DNA of 15,323 nucleotides from Kiritimatiellia bacterium (GTDB lineage Bacteria; Verrucomicrobiota; Kiritimatiellia; RFP12; UBA1067), in assembly GCA_017648225.1 (NCBI GenBank), contig JAGCJE010000276.1, positions 1 to 15,323 on the forward strand, in the 5' to 3' direction. The position numbers and the translations under genes were made by a program. Below, piece by piece: positions 7,561-14,853 of the stretch; position 1 is the stretch's first letter; every line of letters begins with the position of its first letter. Under the pieces are notes generated by a model that was given only the letters and a program-made list of their open reading frames with translations, ran no database searches and was not told where the DNA came from.

Positions 7561-7902
7561 ATGATAAAGATTTTTCTTCTTATCGCTCTTACGACAATCG
7601 CTGCGTTCACCGACGGTTGCCGCCGCGAGGACTTTCGCGAGCATGTGTTCGAAATTCCAGGAATGACGCCTGAGAACACAACCACCATCAAAGAGGCCGT
7701 CTCCACATACTCCGGAGTCGACATGAAGTCGCTCGAATTCAATCTGGAGAAAAAGACGCTGAAAGTCCGCTTCGATTCGATGAAAGTCGCCCAGACGAAC
7801 ATCAGGATGGCGATTGAAGAAAAAGGAATCGCCGTAAAACATCCCGAAAAGAACGACGCTCCCGCCGGTTACATAAACGAACGCGATAAAGAAGTGAAAT
7901 AG
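7561..7902 (+). CDS. Small exported protein with an HMA-like fold lacking the metal-binding CxxC
   Basis: This protein has 113 residues. The first 19 form a short hydrophobic signal (MIKIFLLIALTTIAAFTDG) ending at Cys20; the residues before it (TDG) are a poor lipobox, so lipidation is uncertain. Residues about 28-92 read like a heavy-metal-associated (ferredoxin-like) domain: FEIPGMTPENTTTIKEAV followed by a strand-helix pattern ending in AIEEKGIAV, as in 'GMTCxxC...I..a' domains. The two metal-binding cysteines are replaced (MTPENT instead of MTCxxC), so copper binding by that site is not expected. It lies 11 bp after the desulfurase stop and 11 bp before the polA start, so the three are probably co-transcribed. 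No clear ribosome binding site. Function unknown; the fold call is by eye. Confidence 0.75.
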   Translation: MIKIFLLIALTTIAAFTDGCRREDFREHVFEIPGMTPENTTTIKEAVSTYSGVDMKSLEFNLEKKTLKVRFDSMKVAQTNIRMAIEEKGIAVKHPEKNDAPAGYINERDKEVK

Positions 7903-7913
7903 GATTCAAACCC

Positions 7914-10643
7914 GTGAACAAACTCTTCATAATCGACCTGATGCCCTTTCTTTACAAGGGGCATTTCGTTTTTTTAAAGAATCCGCGAATGACGGCTGGC
8001 GGAATAAACACCTCCGCGCTGCTCGGTCTCGTGAACGGGCTTACGACGATTTTAAAGCGCGAGAAACCGACTCACGCGGTTCTGGCGATGGATCCTGGCG
8101 GCCCTACGTTCCGCCACGAAGCGTACGCACCCTACAAGGCCCAGCGCCAGAAGATGCCTGAAGATCTCGCCGCATCTATTCCGTACGCCTTTGAACTCGC
8201 AGAGGCTCTTAAAATCCCCGTGGTGCGCGTCGACGGATTCGAGGCCGACGATGTCATGGGCACACTCGCAGTAAAAGGCGCCGAGGTCGGTTTTGACGTT
8301 TATATGGCGACTCCCGACAAGGACGCCGCCCAGATCGTACGGCCCGGGATTAAACTTTACCGCCCGGCGCGCTCCGGCGACGCGGCCGAAATATACGACG
8401 AAAAAGGCGTAACCGACAAGTGGGGTTTCACTTCACCTCTCCAGATGATTGACTATCTCGCCCTCGCTGGCGATGCTTCAGACAATATCCCCGGCATACG
8501 CGGCGTCGGCGAAAAAACCGCGACCGATCTCCTGCAGCGCTTCGGTAGCGTCGAGGGAATAATCGAGAATGTCGGAAAGCTTAAAGGCAAGCTCGCCGAA
8601 AAAGTTTTCAACGGGCGCGAAGACGCAAAAATCTCAAAATTTCTCACGACCATCCGCACCGACGTTCCGATCGAACCGAACTGGGAAGAATACAGACTGA
8701 ACGGCATAGACAAGGAGAAACTCGCCGCCGTCTGCGCGAAATTCGAACTCAACCGTCTCGCCAAAGATTTCCTCGGCGAAGGAGCCTCCGCAGCGATTGA
8801 AGAATCCCGTGCGAAGGATGCAGCCAATCTGACGGATATCTCCTCCGTACCTCACGACTACAGACTCGTCAACACAGAGAGCGAAGCGCGCGCGCTTTTC
8901 GATGAACTGATGAAAGCCGACGTCATCGCCTTCGACACCGAAACCGCCGCGTTCGACGGCCACGGTCCGACCGAAGCTCATTTCTGCAAAATGGTCGGCT
9001 TTTCCTTCGCGACGGCACCCGGAAAGGCTTGGTATGTGACAGCCGACTGGATTGATGTTTTCAGGCCCCTTTTCGCCGATCCGTCGAAAACGTTCATCGG
9101 CCACAACGTGAAGTTCGACCGCAGCGTGCTCTTAAGATACGGCATCGGTTTCGCGTCGACTCCGCGCGATACGCTTTTAGAACACTACTGTCTCGACGCC
9201 GCCGCCCGTCACGGGATGGACGCGCTCGCAGAACAGTATCTTTCATACAGGCCCATCCCGATCGAATCGCTTATCGGTGCTAAAGAACGCGGCAAAGAGC
9301 AGCTTTCAATGGCGGCATTGAAGCCGGAAGAGATTCTCGATTACGCGGCCGAGGACGCCGACGTGACGTTGAGACTTGACGCAGTGCTGAGAAAAGCGGC
9401 CGATGAGTCAGGCGCGTTAAAGGCTCTCGATACCGCCGAAGAGCCTCTCGTCAAGGTTCTGATTGATATGGAGCGCGAAGGCGTAAAAATCGACGTCGCC
9501 GCGCTTAAGGAATACGCGCGTGAACTCGACCGCGAAATTCTCGCCCTTCTGACCGATATCCTTTCGTACGCCGACGCCGGATTCAATCCCGACAGCCCCA
9601 AGCAGCTCGGCGCGCTTCTCTTTGAAAAGCTCGCTCTTCCGACGGACGGGATTAAAAAGACTTCGATGGGTAATTATTCGACCGACGAAAAAACGCTCTC
9701 GAAACTCGCGTCCGCACATCCGATCATTCCGAAGATTCTTGAATACCGCGCCTGCACGAAACTCAAATCGACTTACGTTGACAAGCTCCCTACGCTCATC
9801 GACGAAAATAACCGCGTCCATACGACATACGCTCAGGCGTTTACAGAAACAGGCCGCTTAAGCTCTTCGGATCCCAACCTACAGAACATCCCTGTAAGGA
9901 CTTCACGCGGGAAGCTGATCAGAAAGGCGTTCGTGCCGCGCGACGAAAAACACGTTCTCGTTTCAGCCGACTATTCTCAGATCGAGCTTAGGCTCATGGC
10001 GGCTTTCTCCGCCGACAAGGCGATGCTTGAAGCGTTCAGAAACGGCGAGGACATCCACCGCGACACAGCCGCGAGGGTTTACGACGTGATGCCCGCGTTC
10101 GTCACTGACGAGCAGAGATCATTCTGCAAGATGGTCAACTTCGGTATCATCTACGGCATTTCGGCTTTCGGCCTTTCGCAGCGCCTTAAAATTTCCCGCG
10201 CTGAGGCTGCGAAACTGATCGACACGTATTTCAAACTCTATCCGAAAATCAAGGAATACATGGATAGGTCTATCGCGACCGCTCGCGAAAAAGGTTACGC
10301 GACGACTATTCTCGGACGCAGACGCACCTTGAGGGACATCAACTCGCGCAACGCGACGGCACGCCAGACGGCGGAGCGCGATGCGATAAATACGCCGATA
10401 CAGGGCTCTGCCGCAGATCTCATAAAGGTCGCGATGGTCAACGTCGAGCGCGCTATTTCCGCAGCGGGATTAAGATCTAAGATGGTTCTTCAGATTCACG
10501 ACGAACTCGTTTTCGACGCGCCGATCGATGAGGTCGACGATCTGAAAGCGATCATAAGGCGCGAGATGACTTCAGCCATCGACTTCGGAGTTCCGCTCGA
10601 TGTCGATATCGGCGTCGGCCGGAACTGGCTCGAGGCGCACTAA
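7914..10643 (+). CDS. polA: DNA polymerase I, with both exonuclease domains
   Basis: This 909-residue enzyme fills gaps and removes RNA primers during replication and repair. Three domains are present. The 5'-3' exonuclease (about 1-290) has Asp60 in AMDPGGPTFRHEAY, DGFEADD (107-113), TPDKD and a GDASDNIPGIRGVGEKTA helix-hairpin-helix region. The 3'-5' proofreading domain (about 310-500) keeps Asp341/Glu343 (FDTET), Asp402 (GHNVKFD) and Tyr477/Asp481, so it should be active, unlike Taq-type enzymes. The polymerase domain (about 510-909) keeps motif A (SADYSQIELR, Asp686), motif B (Arg735, Lys739, Phe743, Tyr747) and motif C (IHDELV, His862-Asp863-Glu864). Motif B carries Phe, as in E. coli, rather than the Tyr of T7 polymerase. 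The start is GTG at 7914, with AGGA 9 bp upstream. It is the last gene of the group starting with the desulfurase, and convergent with the next gene. Confidence 0.97.
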   Translation: MNKLFIIDLMPFLYKGHFVFLKNPRMTAGGINTSALLGLVNGLTTILKREKPTHAVLAMDPGGPTFRHEAYAPYKAQRQKMPEDLAASIPYAFELAEALKIPVVRVDGFEADDVMGTLAVKGAEVGFDVYMATPDKDAAQIVRPGIKLYRPARSGDAAEIYDEKGVTDKWGFTSPLQMIDYLALAGDASDNIPGIRGVGEKTATDLLQRFGSVEGIIENVGKLKGKLAEKVFNGREDAKISKFLTTIRTDVPIEPNWEEYRLNGIDKEKLAAVCAKFELNRLAKDFLGEGASAAIEESRAKDAANLTDISSVPHDYRLVNTESEARALFDELMKADVIAFDTETAAFDGHGPTEAHFCKMVGFSFATAPGKAWYVTADWIDVFRPLFADPSKTFIGHNVKFDRSVLLRYGIGFASTPRDTLLEHYCLDAAARHGMDALAEQYLSYRPIPIESLIGAKERGKEQLSMAALKPEEILDYAAEDADVTLRLDAVLRKAADESGALKALDTAEEPLVKVLIDMEREGVKIDVAALKEYARELDREILALLTDILSYADAGFNPDSPKQLGALLFEKLALPTDGIKKTSMGNYSTDEKTLSKLASAHPIIPKILEYRACTKLKSTYVDKLPTLIDENNRVHTTYAQAFTETGRLSSSDPNLQNIPVRTSRGKLIRKAFVPRDEKHVLVSADYSQIELRLMAAFSADKAMLEAFRNGEDIHRDTAARVYDVMPAFVTDEQRSFCKMVNFGIIYGISAFGLSQRLKISRAEAAKLIDTYFKLYPKIKEYMDRSIATAREKGYATTILGRRRTLRDINSRNATARQTAERDAINTPIQGSAADLIKVAMVNVERAISAAGLRSKMVLQIHDELVFDAPIDEVDDLKAIIRREMTSAIDFGVPLDVDIGVGRNWLEAH

Positions 10644-10725
10644 AGCGACAACTGTTTATTCCTAATTGATTCGCTTAACTTACGATTCACGCGATTATAT
10701 TACGCATGATTTAATCTCGTTTATT

Positions 10726-12342
10726 TTATTTCGCTTTCGAATGTGATTTTTTCCACTCTTCCCCTAAATCATGAAGCGATTTATTAAACCACTCCGCCCA
10801 AAAAGTCTCTTCGTTGTATTTGCCTTTATGACAAACCCTGTTAAGCTCCTTGACAGTCCCGGGACGCATCTTCTCGACAAAATTAATAAAGTTCGCTGAA
10901 ATACGATAGCTGTCGCTGTACTTTATTTTCGCAGGATTGAAAACTGTTCTGTCGGTATTCGGTTCGCACACATAAAATCTTACATAATCGGCTATACCCT
11001 CACAAATCCAACCTGGAGTTTTACGATAGCCGTTTTGCGCGACGTGAACAAGTTCATGAACGACACATCCGACGTCATTGGGATACTTTACGATCCAATC
11101 GCGTTTAACGACAATCTTAGATCCAGAGCAGTATGCCGGCGGATTTATATCCTTTTTAAACGTAATCGTGACTTTTTTAGGTGCAACATCTTCGGCATCA
11201 AGCGTCTTTACGATTTTAGGATAGCTTTTCTTTACCACATCAACAAGCCTGTTAATAGTCCAGTCGTAAAGTTCGGGAGCTTCAGATAAATCAAAAGTAT
11301 ATTCGTACGAGCCATTCCCGTCGGTCACGGAAAAGACATCAGGCTTCTTTTCGGCTTTTTCAACCGCTTCATTGAAAATGAGAGTAGACGAAATAGGGAA
11401 ATGATCGCTCGGAAACAGCTTTTTGCCCGGACGCGGCAAACTCAGCGTCCTGTAATCGAGAACTCTCGTTCCCTCGCTCACATAAATAAAATCAATTCGC
11501 TTAAGCTTTGAGAGGTCGCCGGGAATATCTCTCTTTCCGAACTTCTTCTTGAGAGCCTCGCCGATCGTCATCTCATCGTCGAACCATCCCCAAAACGTAA
11601 ACGTTCTCCAAGAGCCTTGCGGAGGCGTTTCAGAAAGATAAAGAGCGTCTTTAAGAATCTTTTTCACCTCCATCGAAGGTTTGTCGTGTTCAAAACAGTT
11701 ATGATCACCTACCAGAACGACCGGCGCCCCGTTGCCGAATTCCTTCATGCGTTCGATAATGAGGAGCATTCCCTTTATCCGGGCCTCTTCACCTCTGTGA
11801 TCGGTATGGCAATTAGCGAACGAAAACCTTTTACCAGTTTTTACGTCATTTAACACGGCGTACGAGCATACGCGGGGCATTGCCGCGTCCCACCCTTTGC
11901 TGCCGGGCTTATCAGGCGTTTCTGAAAGCCAGAACGTTCCCATCTTAACCATGTTAAAGCGACTCTTTCTAAACGCGACGGGCGACGATTCACCGCTCTT
12001 TCTATTTGAATTACGCCCGTCGCCGACAAAAGTGTAATCGGCAAAGCGCTCCTCAAGCCATTTGCGCTGATCGGGCAAAACCTCCTGGAAACCGATCACA
12101 TCCGGATTTTCATTTTCAATCACCCTGGCGAGATCATCTTTCCGCCCTTCCCAGTTATTGTCGGGAGACTTTCTGTCTCCGGCGGAATTGCGGATATTGT
12201 AGCTCATGACGCGAACCGCTGGCTCTTTGGCCTGAGCGCGCGTTATGTCCAACATTCTATGCAGCTTTTTCGCGTCTTCGGCAAAGGCTCCCGCAGCGAC
12301 AAGCGCTGCGACACAACAGGCAATCATCTTCTTAATATTCAT
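10726..12342 (-). CDS. Secreted two-domain protein: EEP-family hydrolase fused to BSP-like zinc peptidase
   Basis: The protein has 538 residues and a signal peptide (1-21, cut after AFA). Residues about 42-325 form an endonuclease/exonuclease/phosphatase (EEP) domain with its metal and catalytic residues in order: Asn49 (SYNIR), Glu87 (GFQE), His179 (NCHTDH), Asp213/Asn215 (VGDHN), Asp284 (RIDF) and Asp313/His314 (SDHFP). The family cleaves phosphodiester or phosphomonoester bonds; the substrate (nucleic acid, phospholipid, inositol phosphate) cannot be told. Residues about 335-530 match the plant basic-secretory-protein-like family: FDLSEAPELYDWTI, a zinc motif HELVH (429-433), then EGIADYVRF (from Glu448), as in gluzincin-like peptidases. 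The two domains are joined by a short Lys/Glu-rich linker (about 326-335). The start is supported by GGAGG (12356-12352). It follows an OPA transporter gene by 23 bp. I infer a periplasmic or extracellular scavenging enzyme. Confidence 0.9.
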   Translation of the reverse strand: MNIKKMIACCVAALVAAGAFAEDAKKLHRMLDITRAQAKEPAVRVMSYNIRNSAGDRKSPDNNWEGRKDDLARVIENENPDVIGFQEVLPDQRKWLEERFADYTFVGDGRNSNRKSGESSPVAFRKSRFNMVKMGTFWLSETPDKPGSKGWDAAMPRVCSYAVLNDVKTGKRFSFANCHTDHRGEEARIKGMLLIIERMKEFGNGAPVVLVGDHNCFEHDKPSMEVKKILKDALYLSETPPQGSWRTFTFWGWFDDEMTIGEALKKKFGKRDIPGDLSKLKRIDFIYVSEGTRVLDYRTLSLPRPGKKLFPSDHFPISSTLIFNEAVEKAEKKPDVFSVTDGNGSYEYTFDLSEAPELYDWTINRLVDVVKKSYPKIVKTLDAEDVAPKKVTITFKKDINPPAYCSGSKIVVKRDWIVKYPNDVGCVVHELVHVAQNGYRKTPGWICEGIADYVRFYVCEPNTDRTVFNPAKIKYSDSYRISANFINFVEKMRPGTVKELNRVCHKGKYNEETFWAEWFNKSLHDLGEEWKKSHSKAK

Positions 12343-12365
12343 ATTCTTATGCCTCCATTTTTAAA

Positions 12366-13667
12366 TCAGCATTTTTTGCGCCCAGCGACCAGAATGCAGA
12401 CGACGGACAGTGCCGCCATCGCAATCCAGAATATCGCCAGATAATCCAGCGTATAGCCGTTACCGAAAGAAATCCCCTTAAGTACGGCAGAGCCGTCATC
12501 GGCGCGGTCGATAAGGTAGCCGGAAATTATCGACTGCATCCCGGCGCCGATATAATTACCCATGCCCGCTATCCCAAGAGCCGCGCCCGCAGCGCATTTA
12601 GGGACATAATCTACCGCCATCAAACCTCCGACAAACGTAAGAAGAATCCCGACCGCGAATCCGAAAAAGATCATCGCGATTACATCAACCCAGACGTGAC
12701 ATCCCGGGACCAGCATAAAGAGCGAAAGCCCCGCGACGTTAAGTAGCCCCGCCGCGATGGCGAGCTCCTTTCGGCTCGACCTGAAAAATCTGTCGGAGAT
12801 TATACCTGAAATTCCCGATGAGACCGCACCTACGATCGAATTGATGGAGACGATTGTCGCGGCCCCCGCTTCAGAGTAGCCCTTTTTCACCTGTAGAAAG
12901 AACATACCCCAATCGATGACGGCGTAACGGCTGGCGGCGAAAAATCCTCCTGCAAGCGCGATCAGCCACACCGCGGAAGAAGTAAGCGCGATTCTCTGCC
13001 CCTTGGCGGTATCGACCTTCGCTTCAACGGCGTCGACGGGAACGGGCGGTAACCCCTCATCTTCGGGAGAATTGCCGAAAAAGAAATACGCCGCCGCGAT
13101 ACCGACCAGACCGAACGCCGCCGCTCCCCAGAAGCAGCTCTTCCACGCCCACGACGGACCGTACATTCCAGCCACGAGAACAACAAGTCCCGCCGAAAGA
13201 ATGTACGCCATAACCTCTCCGAGATTATTCGAGCAGCTCCATATTCCGTAATAGGTGCCGCGCTTTTCCTTAGGCCACCAGCGAGCGAGCGCCACGACAC
13301 ATGACGGCGAACCGGCGGCCTGGGCGAAACCATTCACAAACCATACGATCGCGAGCATCAGAGCGGGCACGTGAAATCCGACGACGAGATTAGCGAGCGC
13401 CGAAACGAAAAGCCCGAGCATTATGTACTTCTTTACGTTCACACGATCTGCGATAAACCCGTTTACGACCTTTCCTATCGCATACGCGAAAAGCATCGAT
13501 GAGCCGACATAGCCTATTTCCGCAGGCGTATAGGCCCCCTCTTCGATCATCCCTTTTTTAGACGCTGAAAACGCCAAACGGCATACGTAATAAATCGCAT
13601 AAACAAACAACATCGCTGAGACCTGGCGAATGCGTGCGAATTTATATTTACGTTCTATGTTATTCAT
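12366..13667 (-). CDS. MFS transporter of the organophosphate:phosphate antiporter (OPA) family
   Basis: This 433-residue inner-membrane protein has about twelve hydrophobic segments. The region FVYAIYYVCRLAFSASKKGM (from residue 21) matches the first helix of GlpT/UhpT-type transporters, and the two arginines that bind the phosphate group in GlpT have clear counterparts: Arg30 (YYVCR) and Arg247 (AASRYAVIDW). The FIADRVNVKKY loop (71-81) and the central hydrophilic linker (about 200-225) are also as expected. The likely reaction is uptake of a phosphorylated organic compound in exchange for inorganic phosphate; which compound is unknown. No two-component regulator (UhpA/B type) is nearby. 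It is the first gene of a two-gene operon with the EEP-BSP protein. No Shine-Dalgarno sequence is visible; the upstream region is very A/T-rich with several possible -10 boxes, none convincing. Confidence 0.9.
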   Translation of the reverse strand: MNNIERKYKFARIRQVSAMLFVYAIYYVCRLAFSASKKGMIEEGAYTPAEIGYVGSSMLFAYAIGKVVNGFIADRVNVKKYIMLGLFVSALANLVVGFHVPALMLAIVWFVNGFAQAAGSPSCVVALARWWPKEKRGTYYGIWSCSNNLGEVMAYILSAGLVVLVAGMYGPSWAWKSCFWGAAAFGLVGIAAAYFFFGNSPEDEGLPPVPVDAVEAKVDTAKGQRIALTSSAVWLIALAGGFFAASRYAVIDWGMFFLQVKKGYSEAGAATIVSINSIVGAVSSGISGIISDRFFRSSRKELAIAAGLLNVAGLSLFMLVPGCHVWVDVIAMIFFGFAVGILLTFVGGLMAVDYVPKCAAGAALGIAGMGNYIGAGMQSIISGYLIDRADDGSAVLKGISFGNGYTLDYLAIFWIAMAALSVVCILVAGRKKC

Positions 13668-13731
13668 ATAATTAAAAAATAGTGTTTAAGATTATTTTAA
13701 CACATTATTAAAAGCAGGAGAAGCACAAGCT

Positions 13732-13773
13732 ATTGCAAATTCCTGTCATGCCCAATTGCAAAAAACTGTCACG
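13732..13773. repeat. Two imperfect 19-bp direct repeats, 23 bp apart
   Basis: ATTGCAAATTCCTGTCATG (13732-13750) and ATTGCAAAAAACTGTCACG (13755-13773) agree at 15 of 19 positions. They stand next to the palindromic units at 13835-13909 and could be part of the same composite intergenic repeat. No coding frame covers them. Confidence 0.5.
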
Positions 13774-13834
13774 GGGAATGAGGGGTTAGTGGATGTGAAG
13801 GTTTAAGGTGAAGGTGAAGAGAGGTAACTACAAT

Positions 13835-13909
13835 GGGGACAATCCCCTTTACTGGTTAACTGGTTCCCCTCATTTTCCTTCACTTCTCACGCCTGGGGGA
13901 CAGGCCCCC
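13835..13909. repeat. REP-like palindromic units (GGGGAC/GTCCCC type)
   Basis: Two G/C palindromes are visible: GGGGA-CAA-TCCCC (13835-13847) and GGGGG-ACAGG-CCCCC (13895-13909), the latter with an alternative GCCTG/CAGGC pairing (13891-13905). Between them lies a direct repeat ACTGGTTAACTGGTT. Short GGGGACA palindromes with nearby TGACAG words resemble repeats mobilised by REP-associated tyrosine (Y1) transposases; this comparison is from memory. No transposase gene lies in the window. The second unit supplies the last codons of the ORF at 13887-14198. Confidence 0.5.
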
Positions 13910-14198
13910 TCGCCACTTCGAGAGGCTTTTCTGGTACGGTAACAGTGAGTTTATAAAGTCCATTCGTAAGATTAACGCCGACTTGATCGTCAACCCACTC
14001 GGAATAACCAACCGAAAGTATCTCGTTACTGTTTGTGAAGTTCGCCGCGACCCATTCGTTATCTTGACCAAAGCCGTTATGCTCGAACGGCAACTGACGC
14101 GGAATTAGCTGCTCAACGCCATTTGTGGCGACGAGGATATCGCCGCTTCTTCGGAGCTCAATTCGCCCGTTTATAACACTGTTCGTTTCGCGATTCAC
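13887..14198 (-). CDS. Short ORF, probably the remnant of a larger secreted protein
   Basis: The frame has 103 codons, with GTG at 14198 as the only start after a stop at 14222-14220. The text NGRIELRRSGDI, QLPFEHNGFGQDNEWVAANF and VGVNLTNGLYKLTVTV resembles a segment I associate with large exported proteins of gut Kiritimatiellae (memory only). The open frame between the stop and the GTG (LLWYNGL) also reads like protein, so the true coding sequence probably once extended further. At the 3' end the last residues (RGPVPQA) are encoded by the GGGGG-ACAGG-CCCCC palindrome, which suggests a repeat has replaced the original C-terminus. No signal peptide and no Shine-Dalgarno sequence. A TATAAT lies 6 bp before the GTG, so a leaderless small gene is the alternative. 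I favour a decayed fragment. Confidence 0.5.
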   Translation of the reverse strand: MNRETNSVINGRIELRRSGDILVATNGVEQLIPRQLPFEHNGFGQDNEWVAANFTNSNEILSVGYSEWVDDQVGVNLTNGLYKLTVTVPEKPLEVARGPVPQA

Positions 14199-14220
14199 AA
14201 GACCATTATACCATAAAAGT

Positions 14221-14254
14221 CATTCCATTCGTTCGCTTAGCTCACGAAGGAATG
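14221..14254. repeat. Hairpin with an 11-bp stem and one bulged A
   Basis: CATTCC (14221-14226) pairs with GGAATG (14249-14254), and TTCGT (14228-14232) with ACGAA (14244-14248), around an 11-base loop; A14227 is bulged. It overlaps the stop codon that closes the frame upstream of the short ORF at 14198. It may be a dispersed palindromic repeat or a structural 3' element; no U-run follows on either strand. Confidence 0.5.
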
Positions 14255-14288
14255 CAAATTCACTATTGCAATACGACAACATCGCAAT

Positions 14289-14312
14289 CTTCACATTTTT
14301 AAAAATGTGAAG
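14289..14312 (-). terminator. Perfect 24-bp palindrome after the EF-hand protein gene
   Basis: CTTCACATTTTT is followed directly by its exact reverse complement AAAAATGTGAAG. It begins 7 bp past the stop codon at 14320, the right place for a terminator of the minus-strand gene pair. As RNA it would form a stem of about 8-10 bp with an A/U loop. No separate U-run follows, so termination strength is uncertain. A palindrome of this kind could also bind a dimeric protein. Confidence 0.45.
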
Positions 14313-14319
14313 GTAAATA

Positions 14320-14853
14320 TCACCTTACGATAATATAAAACCTGCCATTCGATTGATTGACATTCAAACGTCTGAAACAATGCCCTTTGCCGCGAGATAT
14401 AATTTTGAAATGCGTCCAACTGCGTTTGAAAACGAACATATCAGAAGGAAGTTGTGCAAATATAGGTTGCCCGTTCAACCAGACATTTATTCTCTTTGAA
14501 TCGAGATTCTTAGGCATCCAAGCGTTCCATTTAAACTCGCTGTCGCCTGACGACTCGCCATAAATATATTTATTCCCATTTTTGGGATCAACAATCTGCC
14601 ATACACCGCATTCACATCCAACAACAAGCTCCGTTTCTTTCCGCGAAATATCACCATCTAAATCAGTGTCAGTTCCAAAGGCGACTTCAACGACATTACT
14701 CGAAGTAGAAAAGAGAGAAAGCGTAAACTCCATCTCGCTCATATCCGGCGAAGTCGCCAAAACGACATTCGTCGACACCTCGCAATCTAAATGTTCAACC
14801 GGAGGCAACGAGCCGAGATTTAAGGTCGCAGCGAATAGAAACGCACCTATCAT
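14320..14853 (-). CDS. Small exported protein with an EF-hand calcium-binding loop
   Basis: This 177-residue protein starts with a short hydrophobic segment (MIGAFLFAATLNLGSLPP), which looks like a signal peptide lacking the usual lysines. The following part (SSNVVEVAFGTDTDLDGDIS, to residue 70) contains an exact 12-residue EF-hand/dockerin-type loop from Asp62 to Glu73, with Asp62, Asp64, Asp66, Gly67, Ile69 and Glu73 in the canonical positions. A beta-rich C-terminal part follows. From memory this arrangement recurs in small proteins of gut Kiritimatiellae, often beside other surface proteins; its role is unknown to me. The start is well supported: AAGGAGGGA (14864-14856) just upstream, and the ATG overlaps the stop of the preceding gene by four bases (ATGA), so the two are translationally coupled. 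Confidence 0.8.
   Translation of the reverse strand: MIGAFLFAATLNLGSLPPVEHLDCEVSTNVVLATSPDMSEMEFTLSLFSTSSNVVEVAFGTDTDLDGDISRKETELVVGCECGVWQIVDPKNGNKYIYGESSGDSEFKWNAWMPKNLDSKRINVWLNGQPIFAQLPSDMFVFKRSWTHFKIISRGKGHCFRRLNVNQSNGRFYIIVR

Noticed and set aside
8634..9104. 156-codon minus-strand frame
   Set aside because: It is a shadow of polA, whose domain motifs are intact through this stretch.
10644..10725. Bidirectional terminator between polA and the convergent EEP-BSP gene
   Set aside because: The 82 bp are A/T-rich but I found no stem of useful length followed by a U-run on either strand.
13668..13731. Promoter of the OPA transporter gene
   Set aside because: The region is so A/T-rich that several TAAAAT, TATTTT or TTAATT boxes can be chosen, and none has a convincing -35.
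13732..13909. CRISPR-like array
   Set aside because: Only two imperfect 19-bp repeats 23 bp apart and unrelated palindromes; no regular repeat-spacer pattern and no cas gene.
14205..14210. TATAAT as a promoter for the short ORF at 14198
   Set aside because: It is a perfect -10 at leaderless spacing, but the codons across it read as part of the same protein (WYNGL), so it may be coding sequence. Kept only as a possible fourth example, not as a feature.
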